Assembly: GCA_018897875.1 (NCBI GenBank)
Contig: JAHIKF010000239.1
Span: forward strand, 1-10,206
Direction: 5' to 3'
DNA from: Pseudomonadota bacterium
GTDB lineage: Bacteria > Desulfobacterota > Desulfobaccia > Desulfobaccales > 0-14-0-80-60-11
Length of the DNA stretch: 10,206 nt
Positions within the stretch are counted from its first letter, which is position 1; each line of letters starts with the position of its first letter. The position numbers and the translations under genes are program-made. This document shows, one piece after another, positions 1 to 5,834 of the stretch. Under the pieces are notes generated by a model. The model searched no databases, had not been told where the DNA came from, and saw nothing but the letters and a program-made list of their open reading frames with translations.

Positions 1-188
1 AGCCACAGCCAAACGGCTTGTTTCGAAACCCCCAGCATGTTGGCGATTTCCTGGGCATGGAAAGGTCCGATATAAGTTAACCAGACCACCAGCCTTTTCT
101 GATATGCCTCAACCGTGGGAGCTTCTTTCAGCAAAGACAACAATTCTTCCGGCGTCAGCCAAGATTCGATCTGGGCAGGTTTGCGCAT
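1..188 (-). CDS. IS630-type transposase, N-terminal HTH part (runs off left edge)
   Basis: The minus strand reads from an ATG at 188 and stays open to the window edge, giving 62 residues. They begin MRKPAQIESWLTPEELLSLL. A helix-turn-helix lies at about residues 44-62 (AQEIANMLGVSKQAVWLW). A long predicted helix followed by this HTH is the usual start of IS630/Tc1-mariner-like transposases, which bind the element ends through the HTH and cut with a downstream DDE domain; that domain would lie outside the window. A sigma-70-like promoter sits 19-48 bases upstream, leaving a very short leader with only a weak ribosome site (GGGG). The gene abuts a truncated beta-family gene, which fits a mobile element. 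It could instead be a standalone HTH regulator, because no catalytic residue is visible. Family call is moderate; coding status is good. Confidence 0.65.
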   Translation of the reverse strand, partial: MRKPAQIESWLTPEELLSLLKEAPTVEAYQKRLVVWLTYIGPFHAQEIANMLGVSKQAVWLW

Positions 189-206
189 CTTTTTTAGCCC
201 CTGCCC

Positions 207-236
207 AATATACCATTACTCTACGTTTGATGTCAA
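207..236 (-). promoter_or_regulatory. Sigma-70-like promoter for the IS630-type gene
   Basis: On the minus strand a perfect -35 TTGACA (236-231) is followed by an 18-base spacer and TATATT (212-207). Transcription would begin near 200, about 12 bases before the ATG at 188, so the leader would be nearly absent. The -35 lies inside the last codons of the truncated beta-family frame, which is expected if the element end begins a little upstream, near 245-250. Confidence 0.5.
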
Positions 237-320
237 ATTGGTATTAGTTAAGTGATAAAGTGCTTGATATTCACCTAGTTTCCATTTGAGAATAGGAACA
301 TAATGTTGATGGCTAACCAT
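216..320 (-). pseudogene. Truncated beta-family (phage T4 beta-like) protein, 5' fragment
   Basis: The minus strand has an ATG at 320 and a strong ribosome site AGGAG at 333-329, eight bases away. The frame reads MVSHQHYVPILKWKLGEY and onward, but stops at TAA (218-216) after 34 codons. The YVPILKWKLGEYQAL start is typical of the beta family (Pfam beta protein, related to a T4 phage protein), whose members are several hundred residues long and often occur in phage or defence neighbourhoods. The family-like stretch seems to end near LYHLT (around 250). The remaining residues, NTNLTSNVE, look like read-through into the adjoining IS-like element. The most likely explanation is an IS insertion that cut the gene, with the rest lying beyond the left edge. 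A functional 34-residue peptide is possible but less likely. The family assignment comes from memory of the N-terminal pattern. Confidence 0.55.
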
Positions 321-369
321 ATTGTATACTCCTAACTGTTTCTGAACTATGTTTCACTTTTAAACACTT

Positions 370-385
370 TGCCAGAACCGTGCCA
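370..385 (-). promoter_or_regulatory. Sigma-54-like (-24/-12) promoter upstream of the beta-family fragment
   Basis: The minus strand carries TGGCACGGTTCTGGCA, which matches the sigma-54 consensus TGGCACRNNNNTTGCW at all defined positions but one, with GG and GC dinucleotides correctly spaced. Transcription would start near 359, leaving a leader of about 40 bases before the ATG at 320. A TTGACA at 394-389 overlaps the region but pairs only with a poor -10 (CAAAGT), so sigma-54 is the better reading. No enhancer site was identified. Confidence 0.4.
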
Positions 386-465
386 AAATGTCAATGACTG
401 TGAAAACTTTCTCATAATCAAAGAACTGAAATCAAATTAGGACACTACCAACGGCGCATTGTCCC

Positions 466-494
466 TTGACAATCTTAGGTGCGCATGATAATTT
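466..494 (+). promoter_or_regulatory. Sigma-70-like promoter for the UDPGP-like/rng/ilvD set
   Basis: A perfect TTGACA (466-471) is followed by GATAAT (487-492, 15-base spacer) or TAATTT (489-494, 17-base spacer). Transcription would start near 499-501, downstream of the ATG at 495, which argues for the start at 528. A small inverted repeat ATTGTC-CCTT-GACAAT (458-473) overlaps the -35 and could be an operator, although six-base arms occur by chance. Confidence 0.4.
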
Positions 495-527
495 ATGGCT
501 TTAATTACGCAATATTACAGGCCTTTC

Positions 528-1901
528 ATGCCCCAAGCGACCAAAGCCGTCATTGCTCCCGGCAGTCTCGAACCCTATATCAGCTCCTGCGTGGCCCAGG
601 CCCAAGAGAATTTACGCCACTTCTCCTCGCTGGCAGAAATCGCCGCCCGGGAAAAGGACCTCAACCGGTACCCCCGCCTGGAGCGCCTTTCGGAACCTAG
701 GCAAATCCTGGTGCTCGATGAACATGACGGCCGCCCGGAACCACTGGCCCGGGCCCGGGCCGCGGTGGCCCGGGGAGAAATTCTCTTCGAACATGCCGCC
801 GCCGGTGAGGGCACCCGCTTGATGCTGGGTTCAAAATATTTCCTCGATGTCTCCAAAGAGATCACCGTCGAGCGCACCGCCCACCTCATGAGCCAGGAAG
901 CCGGCCGGATTATTGCCCCCCAGGAGGTGGCGGCGCAACTGGACTGCCTGCCCCAGGGGCTCCTGCCGCTATCCCTGGGGGCCCGCCACATGTTCCAGCT
1001 CGCCTTTGACCTGCAAAACCTGGCCCGGGACCTGGGGGAATCGCCCCGGGAGGTGCTCGGGCGCCAGCATCTGTTGGTGGTCATTGGCCGGGAAATGTTG
1101 GCCCACGTCGAAAAAGATTTTTACCAGTGGCATTTTTTCGGCTTCAACCCCGCCCAGGTCTATTTCATGGTGCAGGAGAGCTTTCACGGCCTTAACCTCA
1201 AGGGCGGGAATTTTTTCTACGATGTCAACAGCCCCCGCCGCCTCCACAACCACGGGCAGATGGTGATGCAGCAGACCGCGCCGCGCCAGCTTTTCACCCT
1301 GGTGGGGGCCCATGCCTGGGACAAGAAGCTTCACTCCCGGCAAGAGGTGGCCGACTGGCTGCAGGGCTTTGCCGATAAAATTTCTTATAATATCGAGGAT
1401 CTGGATTATCTGACCGGGTCCCTGGATTTCCACGGCCTGGGGTTGGCCCTGGAGCTGGGGGACCAGGGGTACAACATGGTCATGGAAGTAATGGCCAACA
1501 ACCCCGCCAAGCCTCAGAAAGGCGGGATGCTGGCCTGGGACCCGGAGCTCGGGCGGGATTTAATGATTGAAAGCTTTCAGTTGGGCGACATCGAGAACCG
1601 GGACATCAAGTTCTTGAACCGCAATTTCAACCATTATCCCAGTCCGTCGGTATGTTGGGGCCGCATCAAGGAACAAGGCCTGCCCATGCCCATCGCCGTC
1701 AAAGAAGGGTTCCTCTATTTCCAGCCGGTCCAGGGAGATATCAATTTTTTGGTGAAAACCGCATTCTTCCGCCGGCAGGAGATGCGTCCCATCCACAATT
1801 TAAAAAGTCCCGCGGCCCTGCCCCTGGCGATTAATCGTATGTATGCCCAGGACAGCCAGCCCGGATTTAAAGAATTCGCCCAACAGTGTCACCAGGGGTA
1901 A
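528..1901 (+). CDS. UDPGP-superfamily (UDP-sugar pyrophosphorylase-like) protein
   Basis: A protein of 457 residues from ATG 528, or 468 from ATG 495. The later start is preferred: the promoter would start RNA after 495, a weak AGG lies at 519-521 six bases before 528, and codons 495-527 are AT-rich unlike the rest. No exact family name is certain, but the order of motifs follows eukaryotic-type UTP-glucose/UDP-GlcNAc pyrophosphorylases. AAAGEGTR with a following SKYF lies at about 90-105, like the nucleotide-binding loop and its lysine. Next come LGARHMFQL (150-158) and FFGFNPAQVYFMVQES (203-218, like the FGL..v.fF.Q stretch). YNIEDLDYLTGSLD (287-300) resembles the NiDNLGA.vD motif, MEV...KGGML (319-334) the MEV...KGG.L motif, and FLNRNFNHYP (362-371) the FNTNN segment. 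An uridylyltransferase activity is therefore plausible, but the catalytic loop is not canonical and the substrate is unknown. The stop lies two bases before the RNase E/G start. Confidence 0.75.
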   Translation: MPQATKAVIAPGSLEPYISSCVAQAQENLRHFSSLAEIAAREKDLNRYPRLERLSEPRQILVLDEHDGRPEPLARARAAVARGEILFEHAAAGEGTRLMLGSKYFLDVSKEITVERTAHLMSQEAGRIIAPQEVAAQLDCLPQGLLPLSLGARHMFQLAFDLQNLARDLGESPREVLGRQHLLVVIGREMLAHVEKDFYQWHFFGFNPAQVYFMVQESFHGLNLKGGNFFYDVNSPRRLHNHGQMVMQQTAPRQLFTLVGAHAWDKKLHSRQEVADWLQGFADKISYNIEDLDYLTGSLDFHGLGLALELGDQGYNMVMEVMANNPAKPQKGGMLAWDPELGRDLMIESFQLGDIENRDIKFLNRNFNHYPSPSVCWGRIKEQGLPMPIAVKEGFLYFQPVQGDINFLVKTAFFRRQEMRPIHNLKSPAALPLAINRMYAQDSQPGFKEFAQQCHQG

Positions 1902-1903
1902 TC

Positions 1904-3835
1904 ATGAGTCCACCACGGAAGATGTTTGTTAACGCCGCCGACCCGGAGGTGTTTCGGGTCGCCATCGTCGAAGAAGGCCATATTGAAGAGCTGGCCCTGG
2001 AGTCCACCTCCCGGGAACCCACCAAGGCCAATATTTATAAAGGCATCGTGGTCAATATCGAGCCCAGCCTCCAGGCCTCGTTTATCAACTACGGCGGGGA
2101 GCGCCACGGTTTCTTGCCTCTGTCGGAAGTGCATCCCGACTATTATCAGGAAAAACCCCAGAATAGGGCCCAGACCAAGATTCAGCGGGTGCTGCGCAAG
2201 GGCCAGGAGCTCATCGTCCAGGTTTACAAAGAGGAGTCCGCCACCAAGGGCGCCTACCTCAGCACCTATATCTCTCTTCCCGGACGCCGCCTGGTGCTTC
2301 TGCCCCAACAGACCCACCTGGGGGTTTCCCGCAAGATCGAAAAGGAAGAAGAGTGCCAGCGCCTCAAAGAATTGGCCCAGAAATTGGGGCTGCCGCCGGA
2401 GATGGGCCTGATCGTCCGCACCGCCGGCGAGACCGCCAAGACCCTGGAACTGGGCAAGGATATGAAATATCTCCTGAAGCTCTGGGAAACGATCAACCAG
2501 AACGCCACCGGCCAGCCGGCTCCTTGCCTACTCCACCGGGACCTGGACCTCATCACCCGGACCGTCAGGGATTATTTTTCCCCGGATATTACCACCATCC
2601 TGGTGGACAATGCCGAGGTCTTCCAGACGCTACGCACCTTTATCCTGGAAATGTCCCCCCGGCACGTCCACACCCTGAAACTCTACAAAGACAACCTGCC
2701 CATCTTCACCCGCTTCCAGCTGGAAGACCAGATAGACCGCATCTACTCGGAACGTGTGCCCCTGAAATCCGGCGGCACCATCGTCATCAACCCCACCGAG
2801 GCCCTGGTCTCCATCGACGTCAACTCCGGGCGCTGCACCAGCCAGAAGGAAATTGAAGACACGGCCTTAAAGACCAATCTGGAGGCCGCCGATGAAGTCG
2901 CCCGGCAGCTTCGCCTCCGGGACCTGGGGGGGCTGGTGGTCATCGACTTCATCGACATGAAGGACAGGAAGCACCAGAAAGAGGTGGAGCAGGCCCTCAA
3001 GCACAGCTTGAAAAAGGACAAGGCCCGGGTCACGGTGGGGACCTTGTCGAAGTTCGGATTACTGGAACTCTCCCGCCAGCGTCTGCGCCCCACCGCGGAG
3101 GTCAGCGCGTATACGCCTTGTCCGGCCTGCCAGGGCCGGGGCCGCATTAAACGGGTGGATACCCTGAGCCTGAGCCTCCTGCGGCAAATCTCCACCCAGG
3201 TAGCCCAAGGCCAGATCCTGGAGGTCCGGGCCTCGGTGCCCCTGGAAGTGAGCAATTTTCTGCTCAACAAGAAACGCAAAGACATCCTCAACCTGGAAGA
3301 GCATTATCATCTCAAGATCGTGGTGCTCCCCAAAGAAGGCCTGGGACCCGAAGAGATTCTGGTGGAATATATCAAACGGGAGCCCTCGGAGGCGAAACCC
3401 GGCCCGGAGAGCAAACCGGCGGCCGAACCCCAAAGTGCGCCTGAGCCCCAAAAGGCCGCCGAACCCCAACCGGCGCCGACGCCGAAAAAGACCGGCCGGC
3501 CCCGACGAGGCTCAGGCAGGTCCAGGAAAAAACCCGCACCCGAACCGGGAAAGATCGAGCCCCAGCCCGAGGGCGCAGCCGAAGCGCAAACCCTTGCAAC
3601 CCAGCCCGGCAGCGAACCCGGGCCCGAGCCTGACAAGTCCGCGGAACCCCAACCGGCGCCGGCGCCGAAAAAGACCGGCCGGCCCAGACGAGGCTCAGGC
3701 CGATCCAGGAAGAAACCCGCACCCGAACCGGGAAAGGTCGAGCCGCAGCCCGAGGACGCGCCCGAGGCGAAAACCCCGGAAGCCCTGCCCGGCGGCGAAC
3801 CCGGGCCTGGGCCTGACACGTCCGACACCCCTTAA
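1904..3835 (+). CDS. rng: Ribonuclease E/G family endoribonuclease with repetitive Pro/Arg-rich tail
   Basis: A protein of 643 residues from ATG 1904, preceded by AGGGG five bases away. A GTG at 1886 would overlap the upstream gene and is less likely. RNase E/G cuts single-stranded RNA near 5' monophosphate ends and matures rRNA and decays mRNA. The start (FVNAADPEVFRVAIVEEG) is typical; an S1-like segment spans about 39-124 (INYGGERHGFLPLSEV, later GRRLVLLP). The metal-binding aspartates are D305 (SIDVNSGR) and D348 (DFIDM), 43 residues apart as for E. coli RNase E D303 and D346. A CPAC zinc-link pair lies at C406/C409, matching C404/C407. The catalytic part ends near 490. A tail of about 150 residues follows, rich in Pro, Glu, Lys and Arg, with two 61-residue repeats; it is disordered-looking and may bind RNA or partners, like the Arg-rich RNase E tail. 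Whether to call it rng or rne is a naming choice. Confidence 0.93.
   Translation: MSPPRKMFVNAADPEVFRVAIVEEGHIEELALESTSREPTKANIYKGIVVNIEPSLQASFINYGGERHGFLPLSEVHPDYYQEKPQNRAQTKIQRVLRKGQELIVQVYKEESATKGAYLSTYISLPGRRLVLLPQQTHLGVSRKIEKEEECQRLKELAQKLGLPPEMGLIVRTAGETAKTLELGKDMKYLLKLWETINQNATGQPAPCLLHRDLDLITRTVRDYFSPDITTILVDNAEVFQTLRTFILEMSPRHVHTLKLYKDNLPIFTRFQLEDQIDRIYSERVPLKSGGTIVINPTEALVSIDVNSGRCTSQKEIEDTALKTNLEAADEVARQLRLRDLGGLVVIDFIDMKDRKHQKEVEQALKHSLKKDKARVTVGTLSKFGLLELSRQRLRPTAEVSAYTPCPACQGRGRIKRVDTLSLSLLRQISTQVAQGQILEVRASVPLEVSNFLLNKKRKDILNLEEHYHLKIVVLPKEGLGPEEILVEYIKREPSEAKPGPESKPAAEPQSAPEPQKAAEPQPAPTPKKTGRPRRGSGRSRKKPAPEPGKIEPQPEGAAEAQTLATQPGSEPGPEPDKSAEPQPAPAPKKTGRPRRGSGRSRKKPAPEPGKVEPQPEDAPEAKTPEALPGGEPGPGPDTSDTP
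3452..3817 (+). repeat. Tandem 183-bp in-frame repeat (2 copies) in the RNase E/G tail
   Basis: Two adjacent units, 3452-3634 and 3635-3817, each encode 61 residues beginning K(A/S)AEPQPAP and ending in a Glu/Gly/Pro-rich stretch finishing in D. The first 47 residues of each unit are nearly identical and share TGRPRRGSGRSRKKPAPEPG. At the DNA level long runs are identical, so the duplication is fairly recent or kept uniform by recombination. The GRPRRGSGRSRKK core is strongly basic and resembles an AT-hook or Arg-rich RNA-binding segment. Confidence 0.9.
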
Positions 3836-3847
3836 AGGAGCAGTTGC

Positions 3848-5506
3848 ATGCGCAGCAACTTGATGAAACAGGGCCTGGAAAAATATCCGCATCGGTCCCT
3901 CCTCAAGGCCATGGGATTGACCGACCGGGAGATCGACCAGCCCATTATCGGCGTGGCCAATTCCTATAACGAGTTCATCCCCGGGCACATCCACCTGGAC
4001 AAGATCACCCAGGCGGCCAAGGCCGGGGTACGCAGCAATGGCGGCACCCCCCTGGAGTTCGGGGTCATCGGCGTCTGCGACGGCCTGGCCATGCACCACG
4101 CCGGCATGAAATATTCCCTGCCCTCCCGGGAGATTATTGCCGACTCCATCGAGATCATGGCCACGGCCCATCCCGTGGACGGCCTGATCCTGGTGGCCAA
4201 TTGCGACAAGATTATCCCCGGCATGCTCATGGGAGCCCTGCGTCTCAACATCCCCGCCATCCTGATTTCCGGCGGGCCCATGCTGGCCGGGCGCTTTAAG
4301 GGCCAGGCGGTGGATTTGATCACGGTCTTTGAGGGAGTGGGGGCGGTGAAGGGCGGGAAAATCAGCGAAGACGAGCTCAAAGAGATCTCGGATTGCGCCT
4401 GTCCCGGCTGCGGCTCTTGCGCCGGCATGTTCACCGCCAATTCCATGAACTGCCTGAGCGAGGCCCTGGGCCTGGCCCTGCCCGGCAACGGCACCATCCC
4501 GGCTGTCGCCGCGGCCCGCTACCGCCTGGCCAAGGAAGCCGGCTTCAAGATCATGGAGTTGGTCGCCAAACAGGTCCTGCCCCGGGACATCGCCACGCTC
4601 GCGGCCTTCAAAAACGCCATGGCGGTGGACATGGCCCTGGGCTGTTCCACCAACACCGTGCTCCACGTGCCGGCCATCGCCCGGGAAGCCGGGATCGAGC
4701 TGTCCCTGGACCTGTTCAACGAGATCAGCGTTAAGACCCCTCACCTATGCTCCATGAGCCCCGGCGGGGCCCACCACATGGAGGACCTGGACGCGGCCGG
4801 CGGCGTCCCCGCGGTCATGGCCGTCCTCATGGAGGCCGGCCTGGTTGACGGCTCGCCTCTCACCGTCACCGGCGCCACCGTGGCGGATAACCTGGCGCCG
4901 GTCCGGGTTCTGGACCCAAGCGTCATCCATCCCCTCACCAACCCCTATCACGCCCAGGGCGGCATTGCCATTCTGAAGGGCAACCTGGCGCCGGACGGCG
5001 CGGTGGTCAAACAATCGGCGGTTGACCCCCAGATGCTGGTCAATGAAGGTGCCGCCCGGGTCTTTGAGTCCGAAGAAGAGGCCACCGAGGCTATCCTGGA
5101 GGGCCGCATTAAGCCCGGCGACATCGTGGTCATCCGCTACGAAGGCCCCAAGGGCGGCCCGGGCATGCGGGAGATGCTCACCCCCACCTCGGCCATCGCC
5201 GGCATGGGCCTGGACAAGGAAGTAGCGCTGTTGACCGACGGCCGCTTCAGCGGCGGCACGAGAGGCGCGGCCATCGGCCACATCTCGCCGGAGGCCACGG
5301 AGGGCGGCCCCATCGCCCTGATCCAAGAGGGCGACCGGATCAGGATCGATATCCCGGCCAAGACCCTGACCCTGCTGGTGGACGACGCCGAACTGGCCCG
5401 CCGCCGCCAAACCTGGCAGCCCCCGGAGCCCAAGATCAAATCCGGGTATCTGTCACGCTACAGCCGCCTGGTGAGCTCCGGCAGCCAGGGCGCGGTGTGT
5501 AAATGA
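3848..5506 (+). CDS. ilvD: Dihydroxy-acid dehydratase
   Basis: A full-length 552-residue protein. It dehydrates 2,3-dihydroxy-isovalerate and 2,3-dihydroxy-3-methylvalerate to the 2-oxo acids, the step before transamination in valine and isoleucine synthesis (valine's precursor also feeds leucine and pantothenate). Iron-sulfur ligands are visible at C119 (NCDKIIPGM) and in CACPGCGSCAGMF (183-195, C191 the likely ligand). The N-terminal site reads IPGHIHL at 44-50, with Gly where [2Fe-2S]-type enzymes have a Cys. This is the E. coli arrangement, so an oxygen-sensitive [4Fe-4S] enzyme is expected. Further signatures are PGNGTIPAV (212-220), RYEGPKGGPGM (430-440) and DGRFSGGTRG (464-473) with the conserved active-site serine. 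AAAGGAG at 3834-3840 sits seven bases before the ATG. The 12-base gap to rng implies cotranscription, and no attenuator is visible. Other ilv genes are absent from the window. Confidence 0.97.
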   Translation: MRSNLMKQGLEKYPHRSLLKAMGLTDREIDQPIIGVANSYNEFIPGHIHLDKITQAAKAGVRSNGGTPLEFGVIGVCDGLAMHHAGMKYSLPSREIIADSIEIMATAHPVDGLILVANCDKIIPGMLMGALRLNIPAILISGGPMLAGRFKGQAVDLITVFEGVGAVKGGKISEDELKEISDCACPGCGSCAGMFTANSMNCLSEALGLALPGNGTIPAVAAARYRLAKEAGFKIMELVAKQVLPRDIATLAAFKNAMAVDMALGCSTNTVLHVPAIAREAGIELSLDLFNEISVKTPHLCSMSPGGAHHMEDLDAAGGVPAVMAVLMEAGLVDGSPLTVTGATVADNLAPVRVLDPSVIHPLTNPYHAQGGIAILKGNLAPDGAVVKQSAVDPQMLVNEGAARVFESEEEATEAILEGRIKPGDIVVIRYEGPKGGPGMREMLTPTSAIAGMGLDKEVALLTDGRFSGGTRGAAIGHISPEATEGGPIALIQEGDRIRIDIPAKTLTLLVDDAELARRRQTWQPPEPKIKSGYLSRYSRLVSSGSQGAVCK

Positions 5507-5509
5507 GCC

Positions 5510-5550
5510 ATTTTTCTGGTTCCCAAGTTGAACTTGGGAACCGGAAAAAT
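5510..5550. repeat. Long palindrome just after ilvD
   Basis: Two 20-base arms (5510-5529 and 5531-5550) pair around a single central G, with one G-T mismatch. The core is GGTTCCCAAGTT/AACTTGGGAACC, and A/T runs flank the outer ends. It starts four bases after the ilvD stop. There is no T-run after the stem on either strand, because the T-run forms the left arm itself, so it is not a textbook intrinsic terminator, though the hairpin may still slow or end transcription or protect the mRNA end. The TTCCCAAG...CTTGGGAA core resembles a dispersed palindrome family I recall from several GC-rich bacteria; this is memory, not a search. Confidence 0.7.
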
Positions 5551-5622
5551 GTCGGGGCGAGCCATTAGGCCGCCCTCTAAATAAATTATAATAAACATTA
5601 AATTGTGAATTTCAACCGGACC

Positions 5623-5703
5623 ATGAAAAAAACATGTCCATCCGACTCGCTTTTCGACAAGGTCCCGGAGCCGGTCCGGGATCGACTGGGGATAACCCGG
5701 TGA
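5623..5703 (+). CDS. Possible 26-residue small ORF upstream of dnaN
   Basis: ATG 5623 to TGA 5701-5703 reads MKKTCPSDSLFDKVPEPV and then RDRLGITR. From the fifth codon onward most third codon positions are G or C, as in the neighbouring genes, which is unexpected for an AT-rich spacer. A GTG at 5605 would add six residues. No good ribosome site is present (only CCGGA two bases before the ATG), and I recognise no family. It may be a real small protein, a leader peptide, or a remnant of a lost gene. It overlaps the hairpin at 5661-5683 and one DnaA-like box. Confidence 0.25.
   Translation: MKKTCPSDSLFDKVPEPVRDRLGITR
5661..5683. repeat. GC-rich hairpin between ilvD and dnaN
   Basis: TCCCGGA (5663-5669) and TCCGGGA (5675-5681) form a perfect seven-base stem around GCCGG, extended by a G-T and a G-C pair to nine. 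No T-run follows, so it is not a standard terminator. It lies just before the DnaA-like box at 5687-5695. Confidence 0.5.
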
Positions 5704-5834
5704 CCGCTGCAAGATAGGAAAGATTCTCTGTAGATAAGTATATGAGTAAAAATAGCTAGTTATTTTACTTATCAACCAACCGCTGGCTGCTTATTAAAAC
5801 TACTAGATTTCTAATCCTTTAGGAGAAAAGCACT

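Larger units (their letters stand above)
5577..5777. promoter_or_regulatory. Candidate DnaA-binding/origin-like region upstream of dnaN
   Basis: This stretch combines a very AT-rich tract (5578-5612, 32 of 35 bases A or T) with three nonamers near the DnaA box TTATCCACA. TTATCCCCA (minus, 5687-5695) and TTATCTACA (minus, 5729-5737) each match 8 of 9; TTATCAACC (plus, 5769-5777) matches 7 of 9. The last two are embedded in an inverted repeat, GATAAGTA (5733-5740) and TACTTATC (5766-5773), around another AT-rich stretch. Origins often lie next to dnaN, so this could be part of oriC or a DnaA-controlled dnaN promoter. A weak promoter pairing of TTATCA (5769-5774) with TATTAA (5792-5797) is also possible. 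dnaA itself is not in the window. Confidence 0.35.

Noticed and set aside
479..700. Short + strand frame overlapping the start of the UDPGP-like gene
   Set aside because: Overlaps a longer frame with recognisable motifs, has no ribosome site, and its composition is that of an out-of-frame shadow.
3695..4744. Long antisense frame opposite ilvD and the rng tail
   Set aside because: Sits opposite two well-recognised genes; GC-rich third positions commonly open such antisense frames, and no domain is visible.
4745..5410. Antisense frame opposite ilvD
   Set aside because: Shadow of ilvD with no recognisable motif or ribosome site.
5510..5550. Intrinsic terminator after ilvD
   Set aside because: Strong stem but no T-run after it on either strand; recorded as a palindromic repeat instead.
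5458..5775. 105-residue minus-strand frame across the ilvD-dnaN spacer
   Set aside because: Translates the palindrome and the end of ilvD; no family seen, no good ribosome site, and the opposite small + frame has better codon bias.
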